Positions 49,061 through 63,200 of a stretch of 64,000 nt of DNA are shown in pieces (within the stretch, counting starts at the first letter, position 1; each line of letters begins with the position of its first letter). Source of the stretch: Cristatella mucedo (lineage: Eukaryota; Bryozoa; Phylactolaemata; Cristatellidae); the NCBI GenBank assembly GCA_009760855.2, contig WPIO01000029.1, positions 1,671,001-1,735,000 of the forward strand, in the 5' to 3' direction. A program made the position numbers and the translations under genes. Under the pieces are notes generated by a model. That model saw only the letters and a list, made by a program, of their open reading frames with translations. It made no database searches and was not told where the DNA came from.

Positions 49061-49195
49061 TGATTCGGATCGTGGGCTTTCGTCCTGCTGCAAGCAATTT
49101 TTTATTTCCCGCAGCAAGAGGGGGTGACAGCCATTTTTTTTAGGCTCGCTTTACGTTATATAAATGAGGCTGCTGAATCAGTCGGCCCTCACTAA
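49060..49195 (+). mobile_element. decayed SINE-2 3' part
   Basis: gctgcaagcaattttttatt, agggggtgacagcc and tatataaatgaggctgctga resemble the SINE-2 body and 3' end. Confidence 0.45.
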
Positions 49196-50549
49196 TTTAC
49201 ATTTAACAGCAAGCTCTGCAAGCAACTCAGCTTGTACATGGTGGTATACAAGATAGTGTAATATTCCAGATAGCAGTATCAAATATACTTATTAGAGAAA
49301 ATAATAGTCTCTAATACTAATCACATCACAGTAGGCAACAAAGAAAAAGGTGCAGGCTAGTCATATTCGCCCACAGAAGCATAAAGCACGAAGTGAAGAT
49401 TGATGTGTGTATATAAGTATACATGTACATACGCATGGACATCAGTAGTTACATACATAAACTGTAAAGCAGCAGCTCTGCTACTCATTCATAAACCTTG
49501 GACACCAAAATCCACCACCGTCTGCTAAAAGAATCACTAATCTCTAATGTTGTAAATGCACAGGTGTAAGCATGCTACAAATAAGACTTGAGTACCTTCA
49601 CTAGAAAATCGGCCCAGCATGCATGCAGCAGATATGCATGCCTTGTAAAATAAATCGTGCATACAAGTCACCAATGACTGCAGCTGCACAACATTCTCCA
49701 TGTTTTATGCTGAGGACTTCCAGTTTCACAAGCACACCACCGGTGGTGAATATAAGTATCTCAAGCAGAGACTCCCAGGTGTGCTTGATTGTCTTTTTCA
49801 CTAAGTGACACGTAGTCTTCAGAGCTAAAACTATCCTACAAACGAATGTAGGTAATGGGTCGGCCTGAGATGAAGAAGCAAGTGGCACTGCAGCCCTATT
49901 CAATACAACTAGCCAAGCAAAGTGAGCATGTAGACAGTTGAAGAGCATAAGCAAATGTGATATTGCAAGCTAAGCCACGTCAGCAGGGCACAGGTAAAAA
50001 TGACTTGCAAACGCATCCCTAAGCAGCTGCACAAAGGGGAACATCCTTTGCAATCCTGAATGCCAAAGTCAAGGACAGGCATAGATGCCACCGATCGGTC
50101 ACGTGCAACGTACAGCTGTGGTGGTTTCCAGTCTCCAGTTCCCGCAGGCTTGCAATCACCCGAGATGCCTACAATTTGCTGCTATTGGTGTCTTGCCTTT
50201 TGCTTTGGACCTGGTGCACTATTTATTAAGTAGGAATGGGGGCACAAAAAGCTATTTGATGGCGATGCCAAAAAATGACTAAAGATAGGCAAATTCCCCG
50301 GCAACATATATGTAGACAACTTATCCGGTATTAAGACTGGTATGAGGCAATACTATTGATTTCTTGTTATTACTGATTTCACCTCTAAATAAAGAGGCAG
50401 CAACAGTTTTAGGAGCAACAGCAAAGTGCTTATGACACAAAAAGCCTCACTAGAGTCAAAAGAACTCAAAGGAGCCCCAACGGCACCTACAAAATGGCCG
50501 CGATCAACGAGGCTGCTCACCGTGCAGCCAAGCCACATCTGATGGGTAG
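49196..50549. other. no gene recognised
   Basis: A 117-codon minus-strand open frame (49954-49601) has no recognised domain. Confidence 0.45.
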
Positions 50550-50722
50550 CTGCCCACTTGTTTGGCCCAGGGATTAAGGTGCTAGCCTTTAATGACCGAG
50601 GTCAAGGAGAATGTATTGGATGACCGAGGCTGTGGACTCGGTACCTGTGGCAAATGTGAAGCACCTGAATAGAGACAAAGTTCTCTTAGGGCGTTATACA
50701 AATGATTGATATTTTGACTCAC
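50550..50722 (+). mobile_element. SINE-1, plus-strand copy
   Basis: gggattaaggtgctagcc (A-box side), gaccgaggctgtggactcgg (B-box side), aatgtgaagcacctgaatag, ttctcttagggcgttataca: head and hairpin tail in order. Confidence 0.7.
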
Positions 50723-52439
50723 CTTTTTAGCATGCTAGACGCTGCCTTCGAAGGTTAAACACCACTTTGCTATCTGCACATTCAGCATACACAAATTCTA
50801 TGGACAGGCTGCAGATGAAAGTTAGCCCAGGGTTTTAAAAGTGTTGTGCCACTCTGCCCAGCATAGCAGACAAATTTCAACAGCAGGACCACGAACACAA
50901 AAAGTTCCCAAACTGATAGCATAAATACTTCAGCACCAAATAAACATGCCGAATTCAAGGAGCATGGCTACATTCAAGCCAGTGTCTGGAATACTCCACT
51001 CGTCGTGTACGATGTCGAAATTTAGCAAACCATCTATGCAGGTAAGCAGCTGACATTATCTAGTATCAAATCTAGTAGCAGAACTGCAGGCGCACGATCC
51101 CTCCGAAAGTGGTACTACGGCATTGGACTTACGTGCCCGCTACGTCTAAACTGCACTGAGCGGTTTACACGACTCTCACGTGTGCCCACATTGGGGAGAG
51201 AGAGGTCTGATTTCTAGCAACGGTCCAGTTTTGTTTAGGAAATACAGCATGACAGCCACCCGGGCAGCCGCAAGCTAGGTCACGTACTTGGCCTCCTCCC
51301 ACGACCGACAGGAACTCCGACTGTGCACGCACACACATTGGAGGCCGGCTGCACAGCTCAAACTGGGTCTCTCACTATGCTACACTATGCTCGCATTCTG
51401 CTCTAAAATGCCAAACCCGTGACGGCGTGTCCTCACGAGAGAGGCCAGAAAGCAGAGAGTGAGGTATTTGTACCAAGAGACAGCAAGCAGCTCGTGCTTC
51501 GTCGTGCCCTCTGTCCGTCGTGCCTCTTTTCTAGTCTCTCGCTGGTTGGAAATAAATGGTGCAGACGCATCGCCAGCTAAAAGACTAGGAACGGCTCGGA
51601 CCGAGGTTGCGCGAAGTGAGACATCGGAGTGAAATATTGAAAATCTCTCGTGTCACCCGGAAAGGCATGCAGTGCCCCAGCACCCGGTTTAACAAGAGTG
51701 GCATCACGGCCCAGTGGCTGCAATGTGCGGGCGCATCCGTCGCGGTTGATCCAGCAGCTGGAGCTGTAAGTGCTCCCGCTGACCGACAGCAGCAGCACCT
51801 TGGACTGGTTAAGGGCGATAGCCAAACCCAGCAAGAAAACCCTCGCCCATACGGCAAGACTGCCTGCTCACCTTAATTCTACGTGTAAGCCTGACGGCTG
51901 CTAAAAGGAGGTAGCATGGAGCTCTGCAAAAGAAGACCAAACAGTGAAAGCATTACAAAAACAGCCAATCTGCTCACACGAAGCCATGCACATGTACACT
52001 AACAAATAGCGTATAATGTAAAAGTCAAGTAGGAAGGAGGCAGAGAGAATGAGGCAGAGATGAGGAGGCATTGTTGAGAAGAGGTTGAGAAAGAGTAAAG
52101 TAGAGAATAGGGATGCAGAAAGGATACACAAGAGAGGAAGAGCAGGATGTGGGAGAAGCAGGAGAGGGGTAAGAAGAGCGAGAGAGGGAGAAGAAAAAAG
52201 AGGAACAAGTACAAAATTCTGCAGGATTGACTGACGTGAATGTAGTAACCGCCAGATTATGCCATTTTCACCAATCTATACTTAACTTTCGATCTCGGTC
52301 CCTAAGTCGCGGAAAAGCAAACGCCATACCTAGTGTTCCATCACGAATCTTGCGCGTACTTATCTTACGATCAGTTTTTTCGATACATTGTCACATGCAT
52401 CGACTTGCAATGGTATTTCCAAAGGCACGCAGCGTGAGC
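50723..52439. other. no gene recognised
   Basis: Open on both strands at 51580-51880 without motifs. Purine-rich gagagaggaag-type DNA lies at about 52030-52210. Confidence 0.45.
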
Positions 52440-52880
52440 TCGCTATCAAGCCAAGTAACAGCGTTAAGGTCGCTTTAAGCCCCTTCGTTCTCTTGCTCCG
52501 GCCCACCAATCTGATATACTTCCTAATATGGGTTCCCATCGCACCGTCTGCTCCTCTGATTCTGGTCGTTTGACTGAGGTTCTAACCAACCTAAAATGCT
52601 TAGGAGACCGTGCTTTCTTCTTGTAAGCACCAAAAGCCAGGAACTCAACCCAGACTGACACCAGGACCTCCCTCGACTTGACATTTAAAAAGAAGCCACC
52701 TGTTCTTCACAGCATTTGCTCCGTCCATGTGATAGCCATGTGCTTGCTTATGCATGCTGAAATTGTACACTATCACTAACCAATTGACATGCTTCCTTTC
52801 CATATCATGTGTACAGTGCCTAGAAAGAGATTCGGTTCTCTCAGGGTGCTTTGAAATAGGACTATAAATATTCTTATTAT
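52440..52880 (+). mobile_element. decayed LINE-1 3' copy
   Basis: gttctcttgctccggcccac, aggagaccgtgctttcttct, gccaggaactcaaccc and gacatttaaaaagaag follow the SLAPAY, GDRAFSS, WNSLP and FKKN order. Tail gtgcctagaaagagattcgg at 52816. Confidence 0.7.
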
Positions 52881-53578
52881 AATTAGATCGGTAGGGGGAG
52901 GAGAGAAAGATGGGCAAGGATAAGTAGGATAGGCAAAGTGAAAGAGGAGGGGCAGATGAGGTGGGAGAGGAAGGTGGGTTTGCGCGATGAAAGGAGAAAT
53001 AATGAGAGGAGAGTCCCAATGGGCATTCAAGCAGCCAACAGTGCACATGCATGCACACAGACTTGTGTGGCAATACCAATACCAGAATACCACAAAGCTA
53101 CTGGTAAGATCTGCAAGCACTGATGGCCCCATGTTATCAATAGCAAGCCAAAGCAAGCATCACTGCACAATTGTCAGTGAGGAGACTAGACAGCAGGCAG
53201 CAAGGCAAATTATACACCCCTCGAAGTCTGCAGTCGGGTGATTTTTACATTCTACAATGCACAGATTTTACATCCATCCGGTGAGTTTTGCTACCATGCG
53301 CTTTGCATTTTTTTTTATAGCTCAATAGCAGTCAGTCGACTAAGTTTAGCATCCGGATGGTCGGAATTAAGCGGACATACTGCCAGCTAGCTTAGTGTCC
53401 CTCGTCATCTGTAGCACCACACAAGCCATCGCCGGCACTCCACATTCTGCACAACGGAACTCGGAAAACATGGAAAAACCTTTAGCAATCGGCAGAGAAA
53501 TATCGGCAAGTCCCATACGTAGCAAACGTATTCATACAAACACAAGCAAGCAGCTCGTGGCCACCACCGTTCACTCAC
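52881..53578 (-). other. downstream of last identified Musashi exon
   Basis: The Musashi terminal exon or 3' UTR should lie here or further left. A purine-rich plus-strand stretch (about 52890-53010) is the only compositional feature. Confidence 0.4.
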
Positions 53579-53838
53579 AGGGCCGAGAGAGAAGTCGGCA
53601 TATGTCGATTGAGCTCCTGAAGCTTGCATAAAACTCATAGGTTCCGGACTACTAATGCTCGGATACAGGTCAAGAGGACTTGCGGTGCCACCTAAATTAC
53701 TTCCGCCTATGGCACCCATGTCGAGAGGCATGTGCTGATGCAGCTGATGTTGGTGGTGCTGCTGCTGCGGTAGCAGCCGACCTGCAGCACCTCCGTGCTG
53801 GCCTTGATAGCGAAGTCCTCCTCCGTTGGAGCCCAGCA
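53579..53838 (-). CDS. msi: Musashi C-terminal exon (Gln/His-rich)
   Basis: A polypyrimidine acceptor ending CCTGTAG precedes TG, completing ATG with the previous phase-1 A. The exon reads [19 protein letters not shown], a run of Gln and His residues, [15 protein letters not shown], then [16 protein letters not shown] and YADFSLGP. The donor is CCT|GTGAGT in phase 0, and the 260-bp length fits. PLDLYPS..SSPEP resembles the DLYG/SP-rich tail of vertebrate Musashi. Whether a further exon follows or the donor is skipped is unknown. Confidence 0.75.
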
Positions 53839-56800
53839 CTACAGGCACGAAACGAGAAGCAACTTGAACCAATAATATAATTATGGCAGCTATCCGTGCG
53901 ACTACATCTAACTGCTCGCATTGTAAGAGTGTTCAAAACCGTTTTCAGCTGCCTGCATGACGAAAGCATGGATGACCAGTGCGACAGGCAGTTCAAGAGC
54001 GACTACAAAACTAGCAAGAGTGGACAGCCCCAAAGGGCACCGAAACAAACAAAGGGCAGCTTTTGGTTCGACCAAGCATGCCACTGTTAACTGGCCTGCC
54101 ATCAGAGGTAGACTGTTGCTGCTACACGTCTGGCCGAACCAAGGTGGCCCACCCTTCCTTCCCAGCAACCTTCCGGAGATCTGAGGCATCAGCAGATAGG
54201 GCAGAAGCAGCGCAGAATTTGCTAAGTGAGAGAGAGCGACGACGCACAAGTAGCAGATAAAGCTACCGATTCCATAACATGAAGCAGCTCAGGCAAGGTA
54301 GGGATACTGCAGTGCCTGCGTCAACGCAGGCCACGGGGTCAGCGGCGCCAGCTCAGCACAGTATACATGAACGTCAAGCGATATCGAATACGAGCAAGGC
54401 AAGCCGAAAAGAAAGATGTGCTGAACCGCTGGGAAAGATGCCACAGCAGGGTGCTCACTAAATCGGTGCAACTGACTGACACTGCTTTGAAAAGGCGCTC
54501 TGCTGGCAATCGAGGATGATGGCAGCGAGCTACGTCTTTCTATTGCTACGTCTTTCTATTGTCGATGGTAGCAAGGGTGAGGCAAAGCTGCGCAGGCTCT
54601 CGAAGCCGAAGGAAAATAAAGCCGAGCCGAGACGAACGCCGTGCAAGCAACACTGCCGGCAGACAGCCGAGAAGCGGTGGGCGTGCCGGCCGTCGTAGGT
54701 CGGCTTACTCGATGCAAACTGGTGCAAGTCCTTATTCAGGAACGACGACGATCCGCCTCCTACCGCAGCATCTGCTCGAGCAAAGGCAAATTGGTTGGCC
54801 ATGGCAGTGGTAGTCGGCGGGCCGTAGTCTGCAGCACCAGATGGGTAAAACGGCGAGGCTCCACCGGCTGCCGAGCGGTCAAAGAAGGTCGTCGGCAGCA
54901 TCCCGTAACTCGCCGCCGGATGACCGCCGGCTGGAAAACGACGGCAGCGGCACGCGGTCAGCACACTCGCGTCCCTGCCCGAACGTTCGACGAGCCCAAG
55001 CGGTGCCACGTGTGAGCAATGCAATTCCAGTGACCGGCCGCGGCGGAGTGGCCGAGGGCAGATGTGCTCGTCATCTCAGCTACGCCTCAGCAGAGCATAC
55101 TTTCTGACGCCGAGTCACTCGAGCACTCCGCCAATGCTGCCCTTGCACGCTTACAACGCTGTTGTGCCACCAGCGCCCCCTAACTCACGCCGAAGCCAAG
55201 GCCGAGCACGAAAGCGTTAGGAAATTAGGTGCAAGAAAAGCCCCGGTTATGTGTACCGCACCTGCGACCGCTTGCTCATGGCAGGCTTACATAATAACAG
55301 CGAACAAGAAGTCGACCCACCTAACACCCGGTGAACTGACATGGCTGCAGGATGCAGGGCGGCAGCCATAGCAGCAGCCCAAATTAGCGAGCGATCTGGT
55401 GCCCACCAAGGTGCCCTGCGAACAGCTGTCGCAGGGAAGTATGCGTAAAGATGCCACCGGCCTTCATCATCGACGGACAGCTGAGTGCTTTCGATACACT
55501 CTGGCGGAAGCTCACAGAGCACGGCACAGTTAAGCCGACACACCATGTGAGTGCACCATACAAGACTGACTGCATGCCATCCATACTGTGGCCAATACCG
55601 GAAGAGTGACTCTTGTTAGTTCCAGGTAAGAGAAGACACCAGAAGAGTACAGACGATAGCTAGCCTCACTCGGACGAGTAACCGGATATGAACAGATGCC
55701 ATGCTGACAGTAGGCAAGTCGCAATGCAAAAGAGAGGGATGGCAAACCCGACCGTAGGCTGCAGCATGCTTCAAGGCCGCAGTGCGATAGTCATCCACCT
55801 GCTACGTAGCACCACCAGCAGCAGCAGGTAGCGACTCCATGGGAACGGCTGCAGTCAGGGGGACATACATACATACCAGAGTAAGCAGCAACGGCAGCCA
55901 GATCGGTGCCGCTGCCAAGCTGCCGAGAGCCGCCACGATCGTGACTATCGTGCTCTGCAAACGCAGAGCACTCTGGACGATGTGGACACGAATAAACTAT
56001 GCTTTGTCTCTCGTCGACTACCAAAGGTTGACCCTTAGCCTAAGGATGTGCATGCCACAGCCCCTCGAACTGTCACATCAATAGAAATACCTCAATGCAA
56101 GCCCATCTCCAAGTATGACCAGTATGCTTTCGGTGCAAGATATGCCACCTTCAGAATTGTGTACAATAAAGGGATCTTTAGGCGTTTGCATTGAAATATG
56201 TAGCTATGCAGGCTGATCTTTTAATTTGTCAACACCGACATCAGTATAGAACTAATGAGTGCTCATAGTTTAAGCAACCAGGTTTTTGGATTTGCACAAA
56301 CTGCAGCCTATCCTTATGCATGCGCACCTAGGTAAAAAAAGGTACTAGCTGATTCAACAGCCTCTTTTGTATAGCAACACAAGAGCCTTTACAGCTATCA
56401 CCATCGCTTGCAGCAGCAATAAGGATTGCCCACTGCAGGATTCGAGCCCACGCCCAGGAGACCGATGTCGTGAAAAGCAACCGCATTACCTAGTGTGCTG
56501 TCACGGCATATTAAGGATACGTATAGACAAGCACTGTAATCAGTGTAACTAATTAAAATTTAAAAAGATTATTACAGGGGATGGCAGGACTCTATGCACC
56601 CTGCAATAGCAGATGAAAAAGTCAAGCGCCATCAACAATAATGCACGGGTAAGGATCGGAAATGAAGCATGACAAGATCCCCACTGAACATGGATAGATA
56701 AGACCGACCATCTAGCAGGACCAATTGCACACCCACCCCAAGTCCAACTCGTGAGTTCAGGACGGCAACCCTGCAAGACAGACCGAACAGTCTGGCTGTA

Positions 56801-57111
56801 TGAACGACTATAACTAAACCGGCAAAATCAGTCCAGCACAAGTGTGTGCATGCGCACACACACACAAACAAAACACAGGTGCATACATGCACCAGCATAC
56901 ACAGAGGAAATTCAAGTTACCCAGAATCAGCGAAGGATCGAAGTGGTTTGATGATGCGTAGGGATTTAGTACTTGTGTTGTGGGAGTCCACATCACTAAT
57001 TGCCGAGTAGGAGCCTCTACAGCAACATTCACAATACAACTTAAAAACATGAACAGATGTTGAAACTACCACACACACGCACGCACGCACACACACACAC
57101 ACACACACACA

Positions 57112-57148
<37 letters not shown>

Positions 57149-57155
57149 AGACACA

Positions 57156-57214
<59 letters not shown>

Positions 57215-60200
57215 ACACACACACACACGAGCACACGAGCAGACAAGCAGACGAGCAGACGCACACACAAGTGAAGTGAAGGAATTTACATCAGTGACAA
57301 AGCCAATTTTCATACCTTTCCCAACCCCATGCGCTGCCATTACTTCCTTCGGCTGAGCTTTCTTGCACTCGACCTGAAACAGCAGTAGCACATATCTGTA
57401 TAATAATATAATTCATCTGTATAGTAGTCACGTTTGGCAACAAAATTCGGTAAGGTGAACCAAGAATAGATAGTAAACATTCGATACTCTTGAGTGCCAC
57501 AGGAACCACAAAAGCTTTGTCAACACTTTGAGCAGGATAGACTCTTACTCACACTCCGACCTACGACGAAACAGCGTGTCTGCACTAAAAAACAAAGCCT
57601 GCACGGGACTTTGGTCGCCAAAACACGGCGAGCCAAATCAGGGTAATCGACATTCCTCAATCGCCAATCGAGAGACTTGCCCTTTGCCCACCGCAGGTTC
57701 AGCCAGCAAGAGAGCTGCTGAGACGGCTTTGGCACAGGTTAGGAGCTACCCCAGAAGTGTGCTTTTCGGCTTGCCAGCAGTCCAGCAAACGCATTTCGGT
57801 GACGTGCCTAGCTGCAAGTGAAACGACTACGGTGTGCAAGTGCAAGAGCTGTGGGTCAAGAGCCGGTTTCAAGCTACCGGACCTGTAGACCTGCTACAGG
57901 CCGTAAGTCAAAAAATTGGGTAAGCTGCATCTGGGCCTGGAAGACAAGGTAAATGGCCTTACCATGGGCCACGAAGTAATTACTGCACCGACCTGAGACC
58001 TGCTGACACTATTTTGAGGCAAGAACTTTGGCTTGTCAGGGCAAGAACCTTAAAACTCTCTATTGTCGAGTTGCAATTAGCCCACAGAGTGCACCATTTA
58101 TTCGCTCAGGCATTTTGAGCACAAATTGCTAAAAACCCTCCACAGTACATAAAGTCACGTGAACACCACACAGCTACCGACCTAGTTCAGCAGATATTTG
58201 CTAGGCCTAGAATCAATATAGGAATAGCGCATCAAACCTTCCACTTTCAGTGTCACTGCAGTGATTCTGAAATGCACCTAGCTTAAAATTGGTGCCTTTA
58301 CATAGCTGCGGCTCCATTGACAAACCTCAGCTGTTCACTTTGTCTAGCATTCATTCATTCTAGCATTATTCTAATATTCAGGCTTGGTTTTCATTTCAAC
58401 AGCAAGCAATGCCACACGGTAGCACAGCAAAAGCTGAGATAGTTGCAGTTGAGCTGTGATGCTAAGATGCTAAAGAGTTGCCCCAGCTTTCACAGTGCAC
58501 TTTGCAAATGGGAAAGAGAAGGCAGCCGTGCTTCGAAAGCTTCGACAGTGACAAGATGTGTCACCAGAAAGCAGAGTAGTGCAGGGCATTCATTATACAC
58601 CAGATCCTAATGGCATGCTGAGAAAGCAACGATCTCTCGCATGTTGACAACGGTAAAATGTCGACAAACATGCGATGTGAGTATTCAAAGATACACCTGT
58701 CGATAAGCCTAAAGGATAGCCCTCTGTAAAGAACCTGTCCAAAATCGGTGACACTCCAGAAAAGCAGCACACTGGGGCACGGGGTAAAAACCGGCACGAA
58801 AGGAACACGGGGTATTGTCAATCACACATGAGGTAAAAATACCACCAATTGTGTATGGAACAGAAGAAGATCAATTTGAGCAAACTAAAAAGGAAGCACC
58901 TCGAAAGGAATGAGATCACTAAGGCCTATGAAAATGTAACGTCCATGACACGGCCATCGTGCTCATGACCTGACATGTGGTTTAACTCAACAGTGTGAAA
59001 GTTTGATCGTGTGAAAAGGGCTGAATCGAATTCAACAAACCAGACAGATAAAACACGCCTTAGTGTAGAAAGATAAACTATATATATTTCTAGTATTCGC
59101 CCATGCATATTTATCTTATCATAAGCATTGTAGAAATCGCTATTCAGCATCTATTCATCACATGTATCCATAACACGTGCTCCAAGTTGGTATGAAGTTG
59201 TTACAGATATTCTTTCACAAGATCCCATCAACGAGTCATTTCTTTAAAAGACATAATTTAAAATCACACCATTGACTGCCTACCAACTCAAAGCTACATG
59301 CAACGTCGGGTTGTAATACACGGTGAAATTCAGTTACTAATGATAAAATTCAGCAATAAAATAAAAAATAGCAATCTCTACTATAATGCCAAGGAAGAAT
59401 ATAATCGAATATAAAATAATATCAACTGCTATGTCGTCACAGAACAGAAAAACCACATAAACGTCAAGTATAAATAAAACTAGGAATTATACCTGGTAAA
59501 CATCAGGGTACTTATGGTTTCTGGTGTTAGACAGCATCTGCTGTCGGCCACGAAGTTATTGTCCATTGAAAATAATCGCACAACATCAGCACTGCCGCAA
59601 GGCAAAAACACATCTGTGAGCAATCTGCGAAATTTGGGGCAGCCGCGAGCTCTGTGCTCTCCTCCACCTTCTAATACAATCGTATAGTCATGGCTAACGT
59701 TTGGTGACATAATTTGGCCATTGGGCACTTTGCTATAACCTAAGGCCCAGAATACAGCGTTCACACTCTCTTTGTTTGGGCAGCACGGATGCAATAACAT
59801 GCTGCCACAATAATCATTCATCATACTTAATTTCTGAGCTAATACGAGGTTGAACCAGTTCCCTTATTTGCTACGACCGTCGGACTCTAGGCACGATTGT
59901 TCAAACCTTCAAAAAAATCGGCTCTTACACAGCTCTATGGTCGTTGCAAGTGGAAAATAGCACATCCGAAGATACGATACAGATGGCCAACAGCTGTAAC
60001 TGCCACTCGATTTTATCCTACAGATACTTGATTGCATTAACATATGAAGATCGACTCGGCCACTCAACATCTGTCACAGAAGGATAACCAAACTGGACAA
60101 GTTGCTAAAACATACGTAGCTTTTGTGGCAGTACTTTGAATCGGTCGTGCTGGAAAATGCAATCCAGCCAACGAAGTGACATCCAGATGCATAGATCCAT

Positions 60201-63200
60201 GAAGTATATGGCAGTCTTACGTTTTGAAGGTCTAAATAGACGCCTTCGACCATGATGTGGTTCGGGACTCTGATGCCATTTCGGCTGAAGCACCCTTATA
60301 TCACGAAAACGCCCATCCCCAAATTTGACCGTTGGCTGCAGTCATTTGGGCGAGTCAGCTTCGTTGGGTAGCCGGCAGGTAAAATCGAAAAGAGAAGCGA
60401 TTTAACTTTCTTCGCTTCACACAACTCTGCCCCAAACTTCAGAGTCCAGTGGCTCTGAGCCGTGGCCCACTAAAAACGACTTGTCATATTCTTCGAGCAC
60501 AGAAACGGTTTCCTCTTACAGACTTAAGAATGAAGACCAGCCATATCCTTATCGCATGTTGACGGCGTAACAGCTAACTTGCTTCCCAGACGATGCTTGC
60601 AAGCTTTTGAATATTTCATCGAAGTAAAATGATCCGTTAATGCCTCCAATTTTAGGATGGTGTTTTCGGGCCTAATTGTATAGCTTTATGCAGGTCTCGC
60701 CATCCAGCATGTTCCGAGCTCCCAGTCTTTACTACGTTCCTAACGTAAACAGTAATCTTCAGTCTTGATAAGAGTAGCAATTTGACGGTGTGAGTGTCCA
60801 GCCTTGTACAGCACCATATTTTTACCTCTAATGGAGCTTGACAATTCGGCACGACTGACATGACGTTCCAGATGAAAGAAATAATGCTCAACGGGTTGGC
60901 GTTACAATTCCACTTCCAGCGAAGCCTTGCGGGTTCGGCTAGAGCTGATCAGCTAGAGCAGTCGTTTCTCGATGTCCCATTTGGGTCAAAACGTCATTTT
61001 AAAGAATTTCATAAGGTTTTTGGGTAAATTTGGACAGACTGTCCATAACTTGCCCCATTATCGTACTTACTAGTCGAGCTCTTCTACCATACTATCAGCA
61101 ATTGCATCAAACTTAAACTGCAATTCACATAGCAAGCTAAACATTTGAGGTACCAGAGGTCTTAAGCAAAGCATCGCACCTCTCCTTAGGATGTTCAACT
61201 AAAAAAAGAGCTTGAACCCTTAAGACGTTAGTTAAGAACAATCTTCAGATTTCTCCACGACTCAGCGTCACTAGCACACCTAGCCTATAGACTAGGTGTG
61301 CTAGTGACGCTGAGTCATAAACAAAATCTCGAAGTGCATAGATATGGCTTCGGTGGGCCAAACACTTCCCATGTATGACCCAAGACAGCCGAAAAGCTAT
61401 AAATAGCTGGACTAACAAACAGTTACGGGTAGGTGGGCCTTAATCTTTTATGAAGTCCGAGAATTACCTTCAGCATTTGGGGGATATGATTAAAATGCTC
61501 ATTACATGGAATACGAGCACGTTAATATAATGGCAAATATTACCTGATTTAACACCCTCATTTGTATAGCGTTAGAAGAGCCTTAACGGCTGTCACCACC
61601 ACTCGAAGTTGGCAATAAAGAATCGCACACTGCACGATCCGAACCTGTGACCTCGGTTGTAAAGAGTGAGCACCTTACCTCATGGGCTTATAAAGTACCT
61701 TAATCATATGTTAAAGAGAGAAATATCTCCTCTATAAAAAAAAATAAAAATATAATTCATTTATATAGCGCCCCAAGAGAACTTAATCTCTATGCAGGCG
61801 CTTCACATATGCCTCGGGGCTCGAGCCCACGACCTCAGTCAGACCTTGGTCGGGGCGAGCACCTTAACCGCTAGACCAAACCAGCTCGGCGATTGATGAT
61901 TTTTATAAGTGCTTGGGTAGATCATTGTATAGTTAACATCTTCCAGAAACTTCAGGGATAAAGCTTTGCTGGAGAATCTGTCTTATTCACTGTGCGCTTT
62001 GCATGCTTACTTGTGCATGATTCAGTGAATGCTACTAGCTAGGGGCCTAACTAACCAACAGCCTTGAGTGGCTTCTTGTGTGCTTTCGAACGAGTGTCTA
62101 AGCACGATTTTCGAACGCATTTCGTGCTTTTCTAAGCACGATACCTTGCTTGTCATTAACTCTAGGCTATCTTCCCTTTCAGCAAGTTGCAAAGTAGCTG
62201 GACAGAGATTCGGCTCTTGCATAGTGCTTTACAAACGACACAGTATTATTATTATTATGAGAACTACTGCCATCAACCGTTACGTCTATAATCGCTAAAG
62301 CAGCTCTAACACAACTCTTCATAGTTTGACCAATACTGAATACAGTAAATTGGCTTTCGGTTGAAATACTGTTCGGCTTTGTCAAAATCAAGAGATATTA
62401 ACAACGGTAATACTACTAACAATAATAATACATTTGATATAGTAACCTCGGTGAACTCAATCTCTTTCTAGACACTTTACATTAACGGTACCTAGATATT
62501 TTCCAAGGAAGCTGTATAATATTGGGAGCTTCCCTACGAGGGATTTCTGGTTAAAAAAAAATTCAGGGCAAACTGGCTACATGCCATGGATGCTGTCGAT
62601 TTGTTAGTAGCAATCTCTGTTCTTGCAGGATGAATAACGTCATACTCAGCTCGTATTTGGTAGACATAACTCGGAAGCTGGCACAAACGTGGCTCAGAGT
62701 ATGAGGCACTCTATCTCTGAACTACACCTAATCTATACCCCGAGCCAAAATCCACAAAAAGCACAGATGTGGATTCCATCTGGCCATACTTATAAAATGG
62801 ATCGTGCACACGGCACTCACTGCAACACCGAATGACGACTATCTTAATGATGGGTAGCTAGTGGGCTACACACGAGTGGCACAAGGTAAAATCGTGGCTG
62901 CAAATATGACAGGTCTCCTAAATGCATCGCTATCAATAGGGGCACACAAGCAGAATAACACAGTCAAACTAAACTATTCAGAATCTTGAACAGCATCACG
63001 TAGAAAGTTGTTAAAACAGTGTTGATGCCTTTGCTTTACTTACGACTTTGCTGTTGATTTCATGAAAGTGAATCTCACAAACTCGGTCAACTGTGTCTTC
63101 ATCTTCGAAAGTCACAAATCCAAAACCTGGAAAACGCCCCGTGGCATGCAAAGGCTCAATGCATGCCATGGGAGTTATTTGAAAATATGAAGCAAAACAT

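Noticed and set aside
51577-51857. possible last Musashi exon
   Set aside because: Frames are open on both strands and no reading resembles the known Musashi C-terminus; splice sites are ambiguous.
61800-61892. possible tRNA gene
   Set aside because: A and B boxes are present, but the sequence is repeated with a LINE-like tail and does not form a full acceptor and anticodon arrangement; it is a tRNA-derived SINE.
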